NCBI GenBank assembly: GCA_964640795.1
Contig: CAZXIN010000011.1
Span: 1 to 64,000, forward strand
Length of the DNA: 64,000 nt
Reading direction: 5' to 3'
Source: M269 sp964640795
Lineage (GTDB): Bacteria; Pseudomonadota; Gammaproteobacteria; Enterobacterales; Alteromonadaceae
The notes under the pieces were generated by a model. It searched no databases. It worked only from the letters and a program-made list of their open reading frames with translations, and was not told the origin of the DNA. Below are positions 42,301-50,009 of this stretch, piece by piece. Numbering within the stretch: position 1 is the stretch's first letter; every line of letters begins with the position of its first letter. Made by a program: the position numbers and the translations under genes.

Positions 42301-43167
42301 TTTAACCATTAAAGAGTGATTCTCTCCAGAATTAATATCTTGCCAACTAAATTCACTGGGTTCGAAGGAGATTTGAGTAGCAACTATTTGGGATTGCTTG
42401 ATAGTTGACCACAACACAAAGTTTGCTCGACTTTGTTGCAAAGTTTTCTCTTCGTGCAAGTAGTTTTTAAGCCAAGGCGCAATATCTAATTCTCGCCCCC
42501 TTGCAAAAAATGTCCCTTCTAATTGATCACTACTACCATTAACGTTCAGAGTGAAATTAGCAGAATTATTGGCCAGCTCCAAAACCCGCATGATGCCGGT
42601 TCCCTGATGAATCTCTCCATCGTTACGCCAAAATAGCTGTTGTAAAATAATAGATTGCTTATTATTTCCTTTCTTGATGCTAAGTGTACTGTCTGTCAAA
42701 GAGAACAGCTGAAGTTGTTCTAAAAACAACCTTTTAAGAACATCAATGACAGGAACATCAGACTCTGTTCTCTTAATGGTATCCAAATTGATAGCAACAT
42801 CAGCACCGATCAAATTGAAATTAGAGGCGTTTAACCGCCTTGATAACACCGATGGCCAAAACTCAATTTCAATTTCGGTTTTCTCGATAGAGACTTGTAC
42901 AGGTGATTCAACATCACTTTTGAAAGCAACATTCTCCAGAACAATGGCAGGCCCTACCCCCTTCCAGGAAGCAGTGATAGATCCAATATCTAAACCTACA
43001 CCGTAACGCTCCTGTAAGATGTCTTCGAAGTACTCTTTTTGCTGATCCATATAAGGCAATGAATACCTTAAGACAGTCATTAAGGTGGCAACAGTAACCA
43101 GAACGATAGCCGCAAGTAACCACAATTTCCTAACTGAATATGAAAGGTAGTAAGAAAAGCTCTTCAC
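39334..43167 (-). CDS. yhdP: YhdP, AsmA-like inner-membrane lipid-transport protein
   Basis: 1277 aa. One N-terminal TM helix (about 11-32) anchors a very long periplasmic beta-rich part (DUF3971 and AsmA-type C-terminus with a GDVDWALDDGNLSQISDKGA block). YhdP, with TamB and YdbH, carries phospholipids to the outer membrane. The size agrees with the family. It overlaps rng by 4 bp upstream and the nitrilase downstream, consistent with the E. coli order rng-yhdP-tldD. Confidence 0.93.
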   Translation of the reverse strand: MKSFSYYLSYSVRKLWLLAAIVLVTVATLMTVLRYSLPYMDQQKEYFEDILQERYGVGLDIGSITASWKGVGPAIVLENVAFKSDVESPVQVSIEKTEIEIEFWPSVLSRRLNASNFNLIGADVAINLDTIKRTESDVPVIDVLKRLFLEQLQLFSLTDSTLSIKKGNNKQSIILQQLFWRNDGEIHQGTGIMRVLELANNSANFTLNVNGSSDQLEGTFFARGRELDIAPWLKNYLHEEKTLQQSRANFVLWSTIKQSQIVATQISFEPSEFSWQDINSGENHSLMVKAGDLFASPDLTSRQEGDWLFELRDLMVQAQDGHNALIGIKGQSGHNSVTLELTDALDINPLLPIASAFMSESGYQKLKSADPKLTLNKILANRSGGEWGMQLGFDHLSVNSVGLAPGLNDISGEVTWLGKQGRIDIESVDSQLMTQGLLNRPLNYDLLSLNAYIDVSQPGVELYVPSVTLLSDTLSFEQSIRYTASNKWLSISGTIGDMPVSTAKSLLPVALMPAKTLKYLDDALVDGYIEDGRIIWNGALDQYPYAQSQGIFQASLNINEVEFDFDDKWPNIVDTNLAAMFENDSLSVSAPNATIRNVSASNVSAVIPRLHIDSHVRIKAETTELGDDLTDLILNSSLSETLGNALTLLPIENSIDTDIDLFVPLRGTNIVARGGIDFDQNQLTIKSAGIVLEQLSGRLLFENEKLIADGLKANYLGLPTQFDIQADQVEDVYQVNADLEGAWPIKGLFKDQPEIAAYLDGLADWQGTLELAFPKNDFSYELQIQSELERISSEFPSPLNKEQQKAKRLLVSSDGNLLASNVNMTLGDDIKFNGILPHKELVFSRAHLAIGNDNFVGMGIGFSVSVDVPELNFMPWFDALNEVLQPKTQPKRRYIEAPKRIFIKTDELNIAGFPMHQVEVNVRNTDLSWHAAINADETRAEVDFFHEWKSKGIDAKADYFFLTEKPDEIQNEGNSQLGKLLPPINFECEQCRILGYDFGQADIKLEPTDSGMRIAQLQVNTKHATLNAEGDWFVSEENNSTRLKGDFVSDDFGDFLKEFDRDAGIRDSGAKMDFDLSWTDAPYAFELATLSGDVDWALDDGNLSQISDKGARIFSLLSLDSLVRKLSLDFRDVFAKGFFYNEMKGSFRANDGIVYTNDTKVDGSAADISLVGSTDLNTQELNYDVAIRPELTSSLPAIVGWLAFDPVSAAVAFAVDKAVKSARVVSDIQYKLTGSISEPELLEIERNNKDIVLPAQVIPSEDVNPKTDHLLIEKGDG

Positions 43168-44630
43168 ATCATAACCACATCGTATTGATCTTGGCTGTAG
43201 AGCATTTCCGTTTGTATTTTGATTTGTTTAGTCACAAATACTTCTAGCTCCGCCAGCATATGGGACTCTTCTCCGAGCAAAGCCTCCGTAACTTTAGGTG
43301 ATGCGTAAACGACGAATTTATCAGCCTCATAAGCTCTATTAACACGCACTATTTCCCGCATAATTTCAAAACAAATAGTTTCAATAGATTTAATAGAACC
43401 ACGCCCCTTACACACGGGGCATTCACCACAAAGTACATGCTCAAGACTCTCACGTGTTCGTTTGCGAGTCATCTCAATCAAACCTAACGCCGTAAAATTA
43501 TGCACATTAATTTTAGCCCGGTCTTTATCAGTTGCTAACTCTAAGCTGCTAAGTACGCGACGTTTATGATTCTCATCGTTCATATCAATGAAATCGATCA
43601 GAATCATTCCCCCTAAGTTTCTTAACCTGAGTTGGCGCGCAATAGCAAGTGTCGCTTCGATATTAGTATTGAAGATAGTCTCTTCCAGATTACGATGTCC
43701 AACAAATGCGCCAGTATTGATATCAATGGTGGTCATCGCTTCAGTTTGATCAATAATCAAATACCCACCCGATTTTAAGTCAACACGTCTATCTAGCGCT
43801 CTTTGTACTTCGTTCTCAACATCGTACAGATCAAAAATTGGGCGTTCGCCTGGGTAATACTCCAACAGTTCATTAAGCTCTGGTGCATACTCTCCAGTAT
43901 AGGTCTGTAATTCATTCAACGATAACTTAGAGTCGATGCGTATTCGATCAAGGTCGGTTCCCACAAAGTCTCTCAACACACGTCTAGCTAAGGGTAAATC
44001 TTCATACAGCACATGAGATTCATGTTTTTTCAAACGTTCTTGAATTTTAGTCCACAGTCGGCGTAAGAATGCAGCATCTTGAACCAATTCACTTTCCATC
44101 ACACCTTCAGCTGCAGTTCTTAGTATAAAACCACCGTCACCGTTACAATAATCGGCAACTAACGATTTCAATCGTTCACGCTCTTCTTCGTCTTCAATTC
44201 TTTGAGACACGCCAACATGAGCAACATTGGGCATAAAGACTAAGTAACGTGATGGGATGGTAATGTCTGTGGTTAGCCTCGCACCTTTTGTGCCTATAGG
44301 ATCTTTAACCACTTGCACCACAATATCTTGTCCGTCACGGACTAACTCACGAATATCTTCTTTTTGCAGTTGTGACTCAGTGACCTCTTCTAATATTTCA
44401 TTGTGAATCACAATATCGGAAGCATGTAAAAAAGCGGCCTTATCAAGGCCTATATCAACAAAAGCAGCTTGCATTCCAGGAAGAACACGACTCACCTTCC
44501 CTCGATAGATATTGCCGACAATCCCTCGCTTGGTATGTCGCTCGACATGAATCTCTTGCAGAATACCATTATCAATCAAGGCAACTCTTGATTCTGATGG
44601 TGTGACATTGATCAATAACTCAGCGCTCAT
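43164..44630 (-). CDS. rng: ribonuclease G
   Basis: 488 aa from ATG 44630 (MSAELLINVTP), the conserved start. A frame extension to 44645 overlaps maf more and is unlikely. An S1-like N-terminal domain (GNIYRGKVSRVLPGMQAAFV) is followed by the RNase E/G catalytic core with LIDFIDMNDENHK and the zinc-link CGECPVC. It processes the 5' end of 16S rRNA and some mRNAs. It overlaps maf at its 5' end and yhdP at its 3' end. Confidence 0.96.
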   Translation of the reverse strand: MSAELLINVTPSESRVALIDNGILQEIHVERHTKRGIVGNIYRGKVSRVLPGMQAAFVDIGLDKAAFLHASDIVIHNEILEEVTESQLQKEDIRELVRDGQDIVVQVVKDPIGTKGARLTTDITIPSRYLVFMPNVAHVGVSQRIEDEEERERLKSLVADYCNGDGGFILRTAAEGVMESELVQDAAFLRRLWTKIQERLKKHESHVLYEDLPLARRVLRDFVGTDLDRIRIDSKLSLNELQTYTGEYAPELNELLEYYPGERPIFDLYDVENEVQRALDRRVDLKSGGYLIIDQTEAMTTIDINTGAFVGHRNLEETIFNTNIEATLAIARQLRLRNLGGMILIDFIDMNDENHKRRVLSSLELATDKDRAKINVHNFTALGLIEMTRKRTRESLEHVLCGECPVCKGRGSIKSIETICFEIMREIVRVNRAYEADKFVVYASPKVTEALLGEESHMLAELEVFVTKQIKIQTEMLYSQDQYDVVMM

Positions 44631-45198
44631 AAATGACCACACCAAACTCTTTTAAGAGCTCCGCTGTCTCATACAGTGGTAAGCCAACCACAGCACTGTA
44701 ACTACCAACGATTCGCTTCACAAATTGTCCACCAAGACCTTGAATAGCATAACCTCCTGCTTTATCTGCGGGTTCCCCCGTTGACCAATACCAGTCAATT
44801 TCATTCATTGATAACGCTTTAAACATCACCTCTGTAGACACAACTAACGTCTCTTGAGCCTTGTTGTTCACCACTGACACAGCTGTTTTAACTTCATGTG
44901 TCCTTGATGATAGCTGTTGCATCATGCTAATAAAGTCATCTTTGCTTTCTGGCTTACCCAGTATCGTGTCGTCAACAACTACACTAGTATCGGCTCCCAA
45001 TGCTGCAACATAACGTTGCGGTTCACACGCTCGCCACCCTGTAAGCGCTTTTTCTGCGGCTAAACGAGCAACATAACTATAAGACTCCTCATTGGGCCAA
45101 CAAGTTTCATCAATATCACAACTAAGCGTATTAAAAGTCACATTGAGCTGCTTAAGTAACTCAGCTCTTCGAGGTGATTGTGAGGCAAGTAACAACAT
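44620..45198 (-). CDS. maf: Maf/YhdE nucleotide pyrophosphatase
   Basis: 192 aa. The Maf signature ASQSPRRAELL at the N-terminus and the conserved LGADTSVVVDDTILGKP are present, with GGYAIQGLGGQFV later. The YhdE type hydrolyses dTTP and UTP and modified pyrimidine nucleotides. The start is 7 bases after the mreD stop, in the conserved mreBCD-maf-rng cluster. Confidence 0.93.
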   Translation of the reverse strand: MLLLASQSPRRAELLKQLNVTFNTLSCDIDETCWPNEESYSYVARLAAEKALTGWRACEPQRYVAALGADTSVVVDDTILGKPESKDDFISMMQQLSSRTHEVKTAVSVVNNKAQETLVVSTEVMFKALSMNEIDWYWSTGEPADKAGGYAIQGLGGQFVKRIVGSYSAVVGLPLYETAELLKEFGVVIYER

Positions 45199-45205
45199 GG
45201 CAGTA

Positions 45206-45676
45206 CTAATTCACCAGCATCTGTCTACGTAACTTACGTAGCAGCATGAAAACCCAAGGCCATAAAGCCATTGTAGTCAACACAGGCCATAAGTAAGTAA
45301 AAAGGAAATAAATATCTGTTAGTAAGTGTTGCAGCCAAAAGACTAAAAGGTGATAGAAGGCACTTAACGTCCCGATAATAAAAGCTTGTTGCCATACAGA
45401 ATAGTTTCGCAAACGCTGATAATTTGCCGCTAAAACAAACACAGAGGCACTCAAAGCCAAGCTATGGATGCCTAATGTCGTACCTAGTAATACGTCCAAC
45501 ACCAAACCATTTATAAAAGCCATACCCACATTAACACGATTTGGCAAAGCTAAAGTCCAGTAAGCCAATGCCATAAATACCCAGTCGGGCCTATATTGGT
45601 GTAAAGAAATAGGCATGGGCATGATTTGCAACATCAAGGCCAGCAACAAGGTAATGGCTATAATATATGAGCGCAT
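45206..45676 (-). CDS. mreD: rod shape-determining protein MreD
   Basis: 156 aa from ATG 45676, one base after the mreC stop; the frame also opens at 45685. Five or so TM helices, with the family stretch RPDWVFMALAYWTLALPNRV followed by GTTLGIHSL. Inner-membrane part of the elongasome with MreB and MreC. Confidence 0.95.
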   Translation of the reverse strand: MRSYIIAITLLLALMLQIMPMPISLHQYRPDWVFMALAYWTLALPNRVNVGMAFINGLVLDVLLGTTLGIHSLALSASVFVLAANYQRLRNYSVWQQAFIIGTLSAFYHLLVFWLQHLLTDIYFLFTYLWPVLTTMALWPWVFMLLRKLRRQMLVN

Positions 45677-45677
45677 A

Positions 45678-46547
45678 CTAAGCATCTTCCTCTAGCTCTT
45701 TTACCACTTCTTTTAAGCGCTCGTCATGATCGGTGGGCCAAAGTAACAACAAATATTTAAGGCGATCAAGTAATGCTATTGGCGCTGCTTTTACTGTTGC
45801 AAAAGGCCGGCCTTCATCTTTCACTATCGAGGCAACAACCGCTAACGGATAACCAGCGGGGAAAACTTCACCTAAACCTGATGAAATAAGTAAATCACCT
45901 ACACGCAAGTCAGTATTGTGAGGCATATGATGGATAGATAGGCTTTCAAACTCTCCTGAACCAGATGCAACCAAACGTACGTTATTGCGTGCAACTCGCA
46001 CAGGGACCGCGTGCGTAATATCCGTAATCAAAAGAATACGACTTGTTGTTGCGGCAACATGTAAAACCTGACCGACGATGCCATTCGCATCTAATACAGG
46101 TTGACCTTCAAAGACACCATCAGAAGTACCTTTATCAATAATGACTTGATGGCTGTATGGATTATTGTCGACTGCCATTAACTCAGCAACCATCTTACGT
46201 CGCCCTTCCTGTAGGGGCGAGCCTAGTAATGTGCGAAGCCTATCGTTTTCCAATTTAAGCGCTTCAAATTGCTGGACACTCTCTCTCATTAACAGGTTTT
46301 CATTCTTTAATAACGTATTCTCAGATAACAGTTGTTGCTGAGATGCAAGTTGTTGAGCGCTCCAATTCAACATATCACTGGGTAGGTTTGCTAAATATTG
46401 CAGCGGACTGACAAGTGAATTTAAGTAAGTTCTCGCTTTGCCAAAACTATCAAGCCGGTGATCGGCAAATATTAAAATGCCAGACATGATCAACGCTAAA
46501 ATCAATCGATAACTAACATTGTGTCCAGTATTAAAAAATGAATTCAT
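45678..46547 (-). CDS. mreC: rod shape-determining protein MreC
   Basis: 289 aa. A single N-terminal TM helix (about 11-28) is followed by a coiled coil with QLLSENTLLKNENLLMRESV, then the periplasmic beta domains with KGTSDGVFEGQPVLDANGIV and DLLISSGLGEVFPAGYP. It scaffolds peptidoglycan synthases along the cell side wall. A hairpin between mreB and mreC probably lowers its expression relative to mreB. Confidence 0.96.
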   Translation of the reverse strand: MNSFFNTGHNVSYRLILALIMSGILIFADHRLDSFGKARTYLNSLVSPLQYLANLPSDMLNWSAQQLASQQQLLSENTLLKNENLLMRESVQQFEALKLENDRLRTLLGSPLQEGRRKMVAELMAVDNNPYSHQVIIDKGTSDGVFEGQPVLDANGIVGQVLHVAATTSRILLITDITHAVPVRVARNNVRLVASGSGEFESLSIHHMPHNTDLRVGDLLISSGLGEVFPAGYPLAVVASIVKDEGRPFATVKAAPIALLDRLKYLLLLWPTDHDERLKEVVKELEEDA

Positions 46548-46579
46548 AGACTAAAAATCAGCGGCCCTTAATAATCAAA

Positions 46580-46597
46580 AGGCGGCTAACGCCGCCT
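46580..46597 (-). terminator. attenuator hairpin between mreB and mreC
   Basis: A perfect 7-bp GC-rich stem AGGCGGC-TAAC-GCCGCCT begins 8 bases after the mreB stop. On the minus strand it is followed by TTTTGATTATT. An imperfect T tract suggests partial termination, giving more mreB than mreCD transcript. Confidence 0.65.
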
Positions 46598-46604
46598 AAA
46601 ATAT

Positions 46605-47648
46605 TTATTCGTAACTGAATAAATCCCCGCCATGCATATCAATCATCTCCATGGCTTTGCCGCCCCCTCGAGCAACACAGGTTAAAGGATCATCCGCAAT
46701 AACAACCGGAATACCTGTCTCTTCCAATAAAAGGCGATCCAAGTCTTTTAGTAATGCACCACCACCTGTTAATACCATCCCTCGTTCAGAGATATCAGAA
46801 GCTAATTCTGGTGGTGATTGCTCTAACGCGACCATAACAGCCGAAACAATACCTGTGAGCGGCTCTTGAAGCGCTTCGAGTATTTCATTGCTATTCAGTG
46901 TGAAGCCTCTCGGCACACCTTCTGCTAGATTACGCCCCCTCACCTCAATTTCTTTGACTTCCTCACCAGGGTATGCAGCACCAATTTCGTGTTTAATCCT
47001 TTCCGCAGTAGCTTCACCTATCAGTGAACCAAAGTTACGACGAATATAATTAATAATGGCTTCGTCAAACTTATCACCACCGATTCTCACTGAAGAGGAA
47101 TACACCACTCCATTCAGCGAGATAATAGCAACTTCAGTCGTGCCACCGCCAATATCTACCACCATGGAGCCTGTTGCTTCTGATACCGGCAATCCAGAAC
47201 CAATTGCTGCGGCCATTGGTTCGTCAATCAGATACACTTCACGGGCACCAGCTCCAAGAGCTGATTCACGTATAGCACGCCTTTCAACTTGTGTTGAACC
47301 ACAAGGAACGCAGACAAGTACTCTTGGGCTAGGTCTAAGGAAGTTATTATCATGCACTTGTTTAATAAAGTGCTGTAACATTTTTTCAGTAACATAGAAA
47401 TCTGCAATTACACCGTCTTTCATCGGGCGAATAGCTTTAATATTACCAGGTGTCCGTCCTAACATTTGTTTCGCTTCACTACCGACTGCAGCGACACTTT
47501 TAGGACCACCAGCGCGCTCTTGTCGTATGGCTACAACAGACGGCTCGTTAAGCACAATAGCTTTATCTTTGACATAAATCAGTGTGTTTGCGGTACCGAG
47601 ATCGATAGACAAATCGTTAGAAAACATGCCTCGAAGCTTCTTAAACAT
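46605..47648 (-). CDS. mreB: rod shape-determining protein MreB
   Basis: 347 aa actin homologue. The nucleotide-binding motifs SIDLGTANTLIYVK, VVDIGGGTTEVAIISL, EPMAAAIGSGLPV and MVLTGGGALLKDLD are all present. It polymerises under the membrane and directs lateral wall synthesis. AAGGAAG precedes the start. About 230 bases of non-coding DNA upstream should hold its promoter. Confidence 0.98.
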   Translation of the reverse strand: MFKKLRGMFSNDLSIDLGTANTLIYVKDKAIVLNEPSVVAIRQERAGGPKSVAAVGSEAKQMLGRTPGNIKAIRPMKDGVIADFYVTEKMLQHFIKQVHDNNFLRPSPRVLVCVPCGSTQVERRAIRESALGAGAREVYLIDEPMAAAIGSGLPVSEATGSMVVDIGGGTTEVAIISLNGVVYSSSVRIGGDKFDEAIINYIRRNFGSLIGEATAERIKHEIGAAYPGEEVKEIEVRGRNLAEGVPRGFTLNSNEILEALQEPLTGIVSAVMVALEQSPPELASDISERGMVLTGGGALLKDLDRLLLEETGIPVVIADDPLTCVARGGGKAMEMIDMHGGDLFSYE

Positions 47649-47838
47649 GAAAAAACCGCTTCCTTTTCAGGGTTAATTATTGATGGTCGTAACTTTACCA
47701 ATGCCCCGCCAGTTCAGCAAGTCAGGTACGCACGTGGAAGTAATAAATACAGAGAAAAGTGCTTTTTTTTTGCTTTTTAAGCTCTTTTCTCCGTTAAAAA
47801 GGTTAATTTTAATAATCTAGTACACTGATAAGAAGAAA

Positions 47839-47871
47839 AAAGCTCGACTATTCATGTCGAGCTTTATCATC
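47839..47871 (-). terminator. terminator of the SUMF1/PEGA gene
   Basis: A 10-bp perfect stem AAAGCTCGAC / GTCGAGCTTT (47839-47848 and 47856-47865). On the minus strand a T-rich run (TTTTTTCTTCTT) follows towards 47828. It separates this gene from mreB. Confidence 0.85.
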
Positions 47872-47879
47872 AGAATGGC

Positions 47880-49751
47880 TTATTGCTCTCTTAATACACG
47901 GAAGCCTATGTAATTAGAGCGAAAGCTTGATTCAAGTTCCATCCGAGTCGATACACGAGCTAATCTCGGCGCAAAATTCCAAGCACCGCCTCGAACAACA
48001 GCACCGCTTTGTGCTGATTCACTTATGCTCCACTCCCAAACATTACCTACGGTATCAAATAAGCCAAAATCATTTCGATCAAACACAGACACAGGAGCGC
48101 TACTCACATTTGACCACTCACTACCACACCAACCGCAATTGGCATTGTCTGTCCCTACGCCATCTCCCCACCAGTAATCAGACTCTTTACCAGCTCTAGC
48201 AGCGTATTCCCATTCAAATTCTGCTGGTATACGGTAGGTATGCCCAGTGCTCGTACTTAACCAGTCAACATAGGCTTGTGCATCATTCATACTAACGCAA
48301 ACAACTGGATGCTTATCGCTTTGACTGTAACCTGGTGACTTCCAATTATATTGCTCTTGCCATACAGGCGCTCCATTTTCGTAATAGGCACAACCTTTAG
48401 ATTTTTCTGCATCGGTGACGTAGCTCGTAGCATCGATGAATCTCTGATAATCCAGCACAGTGACTTCTACTTCCCCAATACCATAAGAATCGTCAATTTG
48501 ACGTGTTTGTACTGGCCGCTCATTGTCTAGCCCAAGCCCTGTGATATCACCCATTTTATAACTACCAGCCGGCGCAACAACCAAGCTAGGCCCAGGCACA
48601 TCATCATTTAAAATATCTTGAATTTTCTCGCCACGATTAAAAGCAAATTGTGCTCGTTCTAAATCCACTTTCAGTGTTCTGGTCTCGGTTAGAGCTACTT
48701 TTTCACGATAAGAGTCGTAGCCACGTTTAACCACTTCAACATCATGTTCACCGCTAGGTAACAATACTTGTAAGCGAGTTGAGCCATAGCTCACACCGTC
48801 AATAAAAACTTCATCATCGTACACATTTGAACGAACCGTCAGCTCATACATGACAGACTCATCTGTCGGGATTGTGTCAGCAACAACAACAGGGACGGGT
48901 AAATCTGATTTTTCACCGCCTTGACAGTAACGATTATCTAAACCTAAGAGCTCACATGCTTGATTACGTTTTAAATTGCCTTGTAGTGACACACCTAGCG
49001 ACACGCTAAAATTACCTTGTCCGCTAAAGCCACTATCTGTTACATCGCTACGCAAAACTTGCACAAAACCGTCAGAAGTAGTGCGCCTTTGGCTTGCTTC
49101 AGTTGACTCGGTTAAGCTCTCATATAATTCATCAAGGAAACGTTTGGACGCTTTTTGTTTCGCCAGTGTTTTTCCTCGTTCAGAACACTTAGCAATAGTT
49201 TCATCCCTATCACAGACAATGTTGTGGCTGACATTCAATGAGTCTTTACGGTTGAATTCCTCATACAATCTGTCAACACGAGCACTATTTAATTGTTCTT
49301 TTAATCCTTCAATCGTGTTCAAAAGCGCATGCTTAGAAAGACGTAGCTGCTCAACTTCTTGCAATTTCGTCTGCCATTGATTGTATTTATTGGTAATAGC
49401 GTCTTTATTAACTTTCCGGTCACGTACAGCTTTTTGGTAAACGGACTGTGCTTTCGTAATATCTAGCTCTGGGTCTTCAACCAACCTTTCATACTGCCGA
49501 TTCATTTCATTCAGCGCCAAAACCCGATCGGCTTCAGCCAGAATGCCTGCGGCTCGCAGTTCTTCTAATTCAGTCTCGTAGGTATTTGATACCGCTATCT
49601 CAGACTCTAAGTTTCCATTGTAGTTGTCGAACTCTGACTGTCTTTGCTGTATCTGTTGTCGAATTTCGCTAACGGAGAGATCTGCTGCCTCTGACATTGT
49701 CGAGCTTAAGGACAACGTGATGGCAATTGCTAAAGGCACTAATCGATTCAT
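47880..49751 (-). CDS. exported protein with coiled coil, PEGA and SUMF1-type domains
   Basis: 623 aa. Signal peptide (about 1-22, ending SEAA), coiled-coil region (about 25-190), a short middle segment, a PEGA-like domain (about 296-375: VRSNVYDDEVFIDGVSYGST, GEHDVEVVKRGYDSYR) and a C-terminal formylglycine-generating/SUMF1-like domain. The last has SYKMGDITG, VEVTVLDYQRFIDAT, RIPAEFEWEYAARAG and GNVWEWSIS through to YIGFRVLRE. In bacteria such domains often bind sugars or partners rather than make formylglycine, and no sulfatase is nearby. It lies alone between mshQ and mreB, which are adjacent in Vibrio. Confidence 0.8.
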   Translation of the reverse strand: MNRLVPLAIAITLSLSSTMSEAADLSVSEIRQQIQQRQSEFDNYNGNLESEIAVSNTYETELEELRAAGILAEADRVLALNEMNRQYERLVEDPELDITKAQSVYQKAVRDRKVNKDAITNKYNQWQTKLQEVEQLRLSKHALLNTIEGLKEQLNSARVDRLYEEFNRKDSLNVSHNIVCDRDETIAKCSERGKTLAKQKASKRFLDELYESLTESTEASQRRTTSDGFVQVLRSDVTDSGFSGQGNFSVSLGVSLQGNLKRNQACELLGLDNRYCQGGEKSDLPVPVVVADTIPTDESVMYELTVRSNVYDDEVFIDGVSYGSTRLQVLLPSGEHDVEVVKRGYDSYREKVALTETRTLKVDLERAQFAFNRGEKIQDILNDDVPGPSLVVAPAGSYKMGDITGLGLDNERPVQTRQIDDSYGIGEVEVTVLDYQRFIDATSYVTDAEKSKGCAYYENGAPVWQEQYNWKSPGYSQSDKHPVVCVSMNDAQAYVDWLSTSTGHTYRIPAEFEWEYAARAGKESDYWWGDGVGTDNANCGWCGSEWSNVSSAPVSVFDRNDFGLFDTVGNVWEWSISESAQSGAVVRGGAWNFAPRLARVSTRMELESSFRSNYIGFRVLREQ

Positions 49752-50009
49752 TCTTCCATTCCAAACGTGTTGCTTGAATGCAAACTAGATTTTATTGTTT
49801 ATGGTGTCTGTGCTCGTACAATTAAATTTGCACGCCACATGAGCAATATTTTTATTATCAACAGCCTATGCTATTGGCTTGGCATAAAAAGCGCAAGTAA
49901 TACCGCTTACAAATCGAGTTCGATTTCCATATATAAACAGCTTTGATGGCTTTATAGACAGTTCATGACCTTTCATTTAAAGAATTTCACAACCCCGCAT
50001 GCATCAAAT

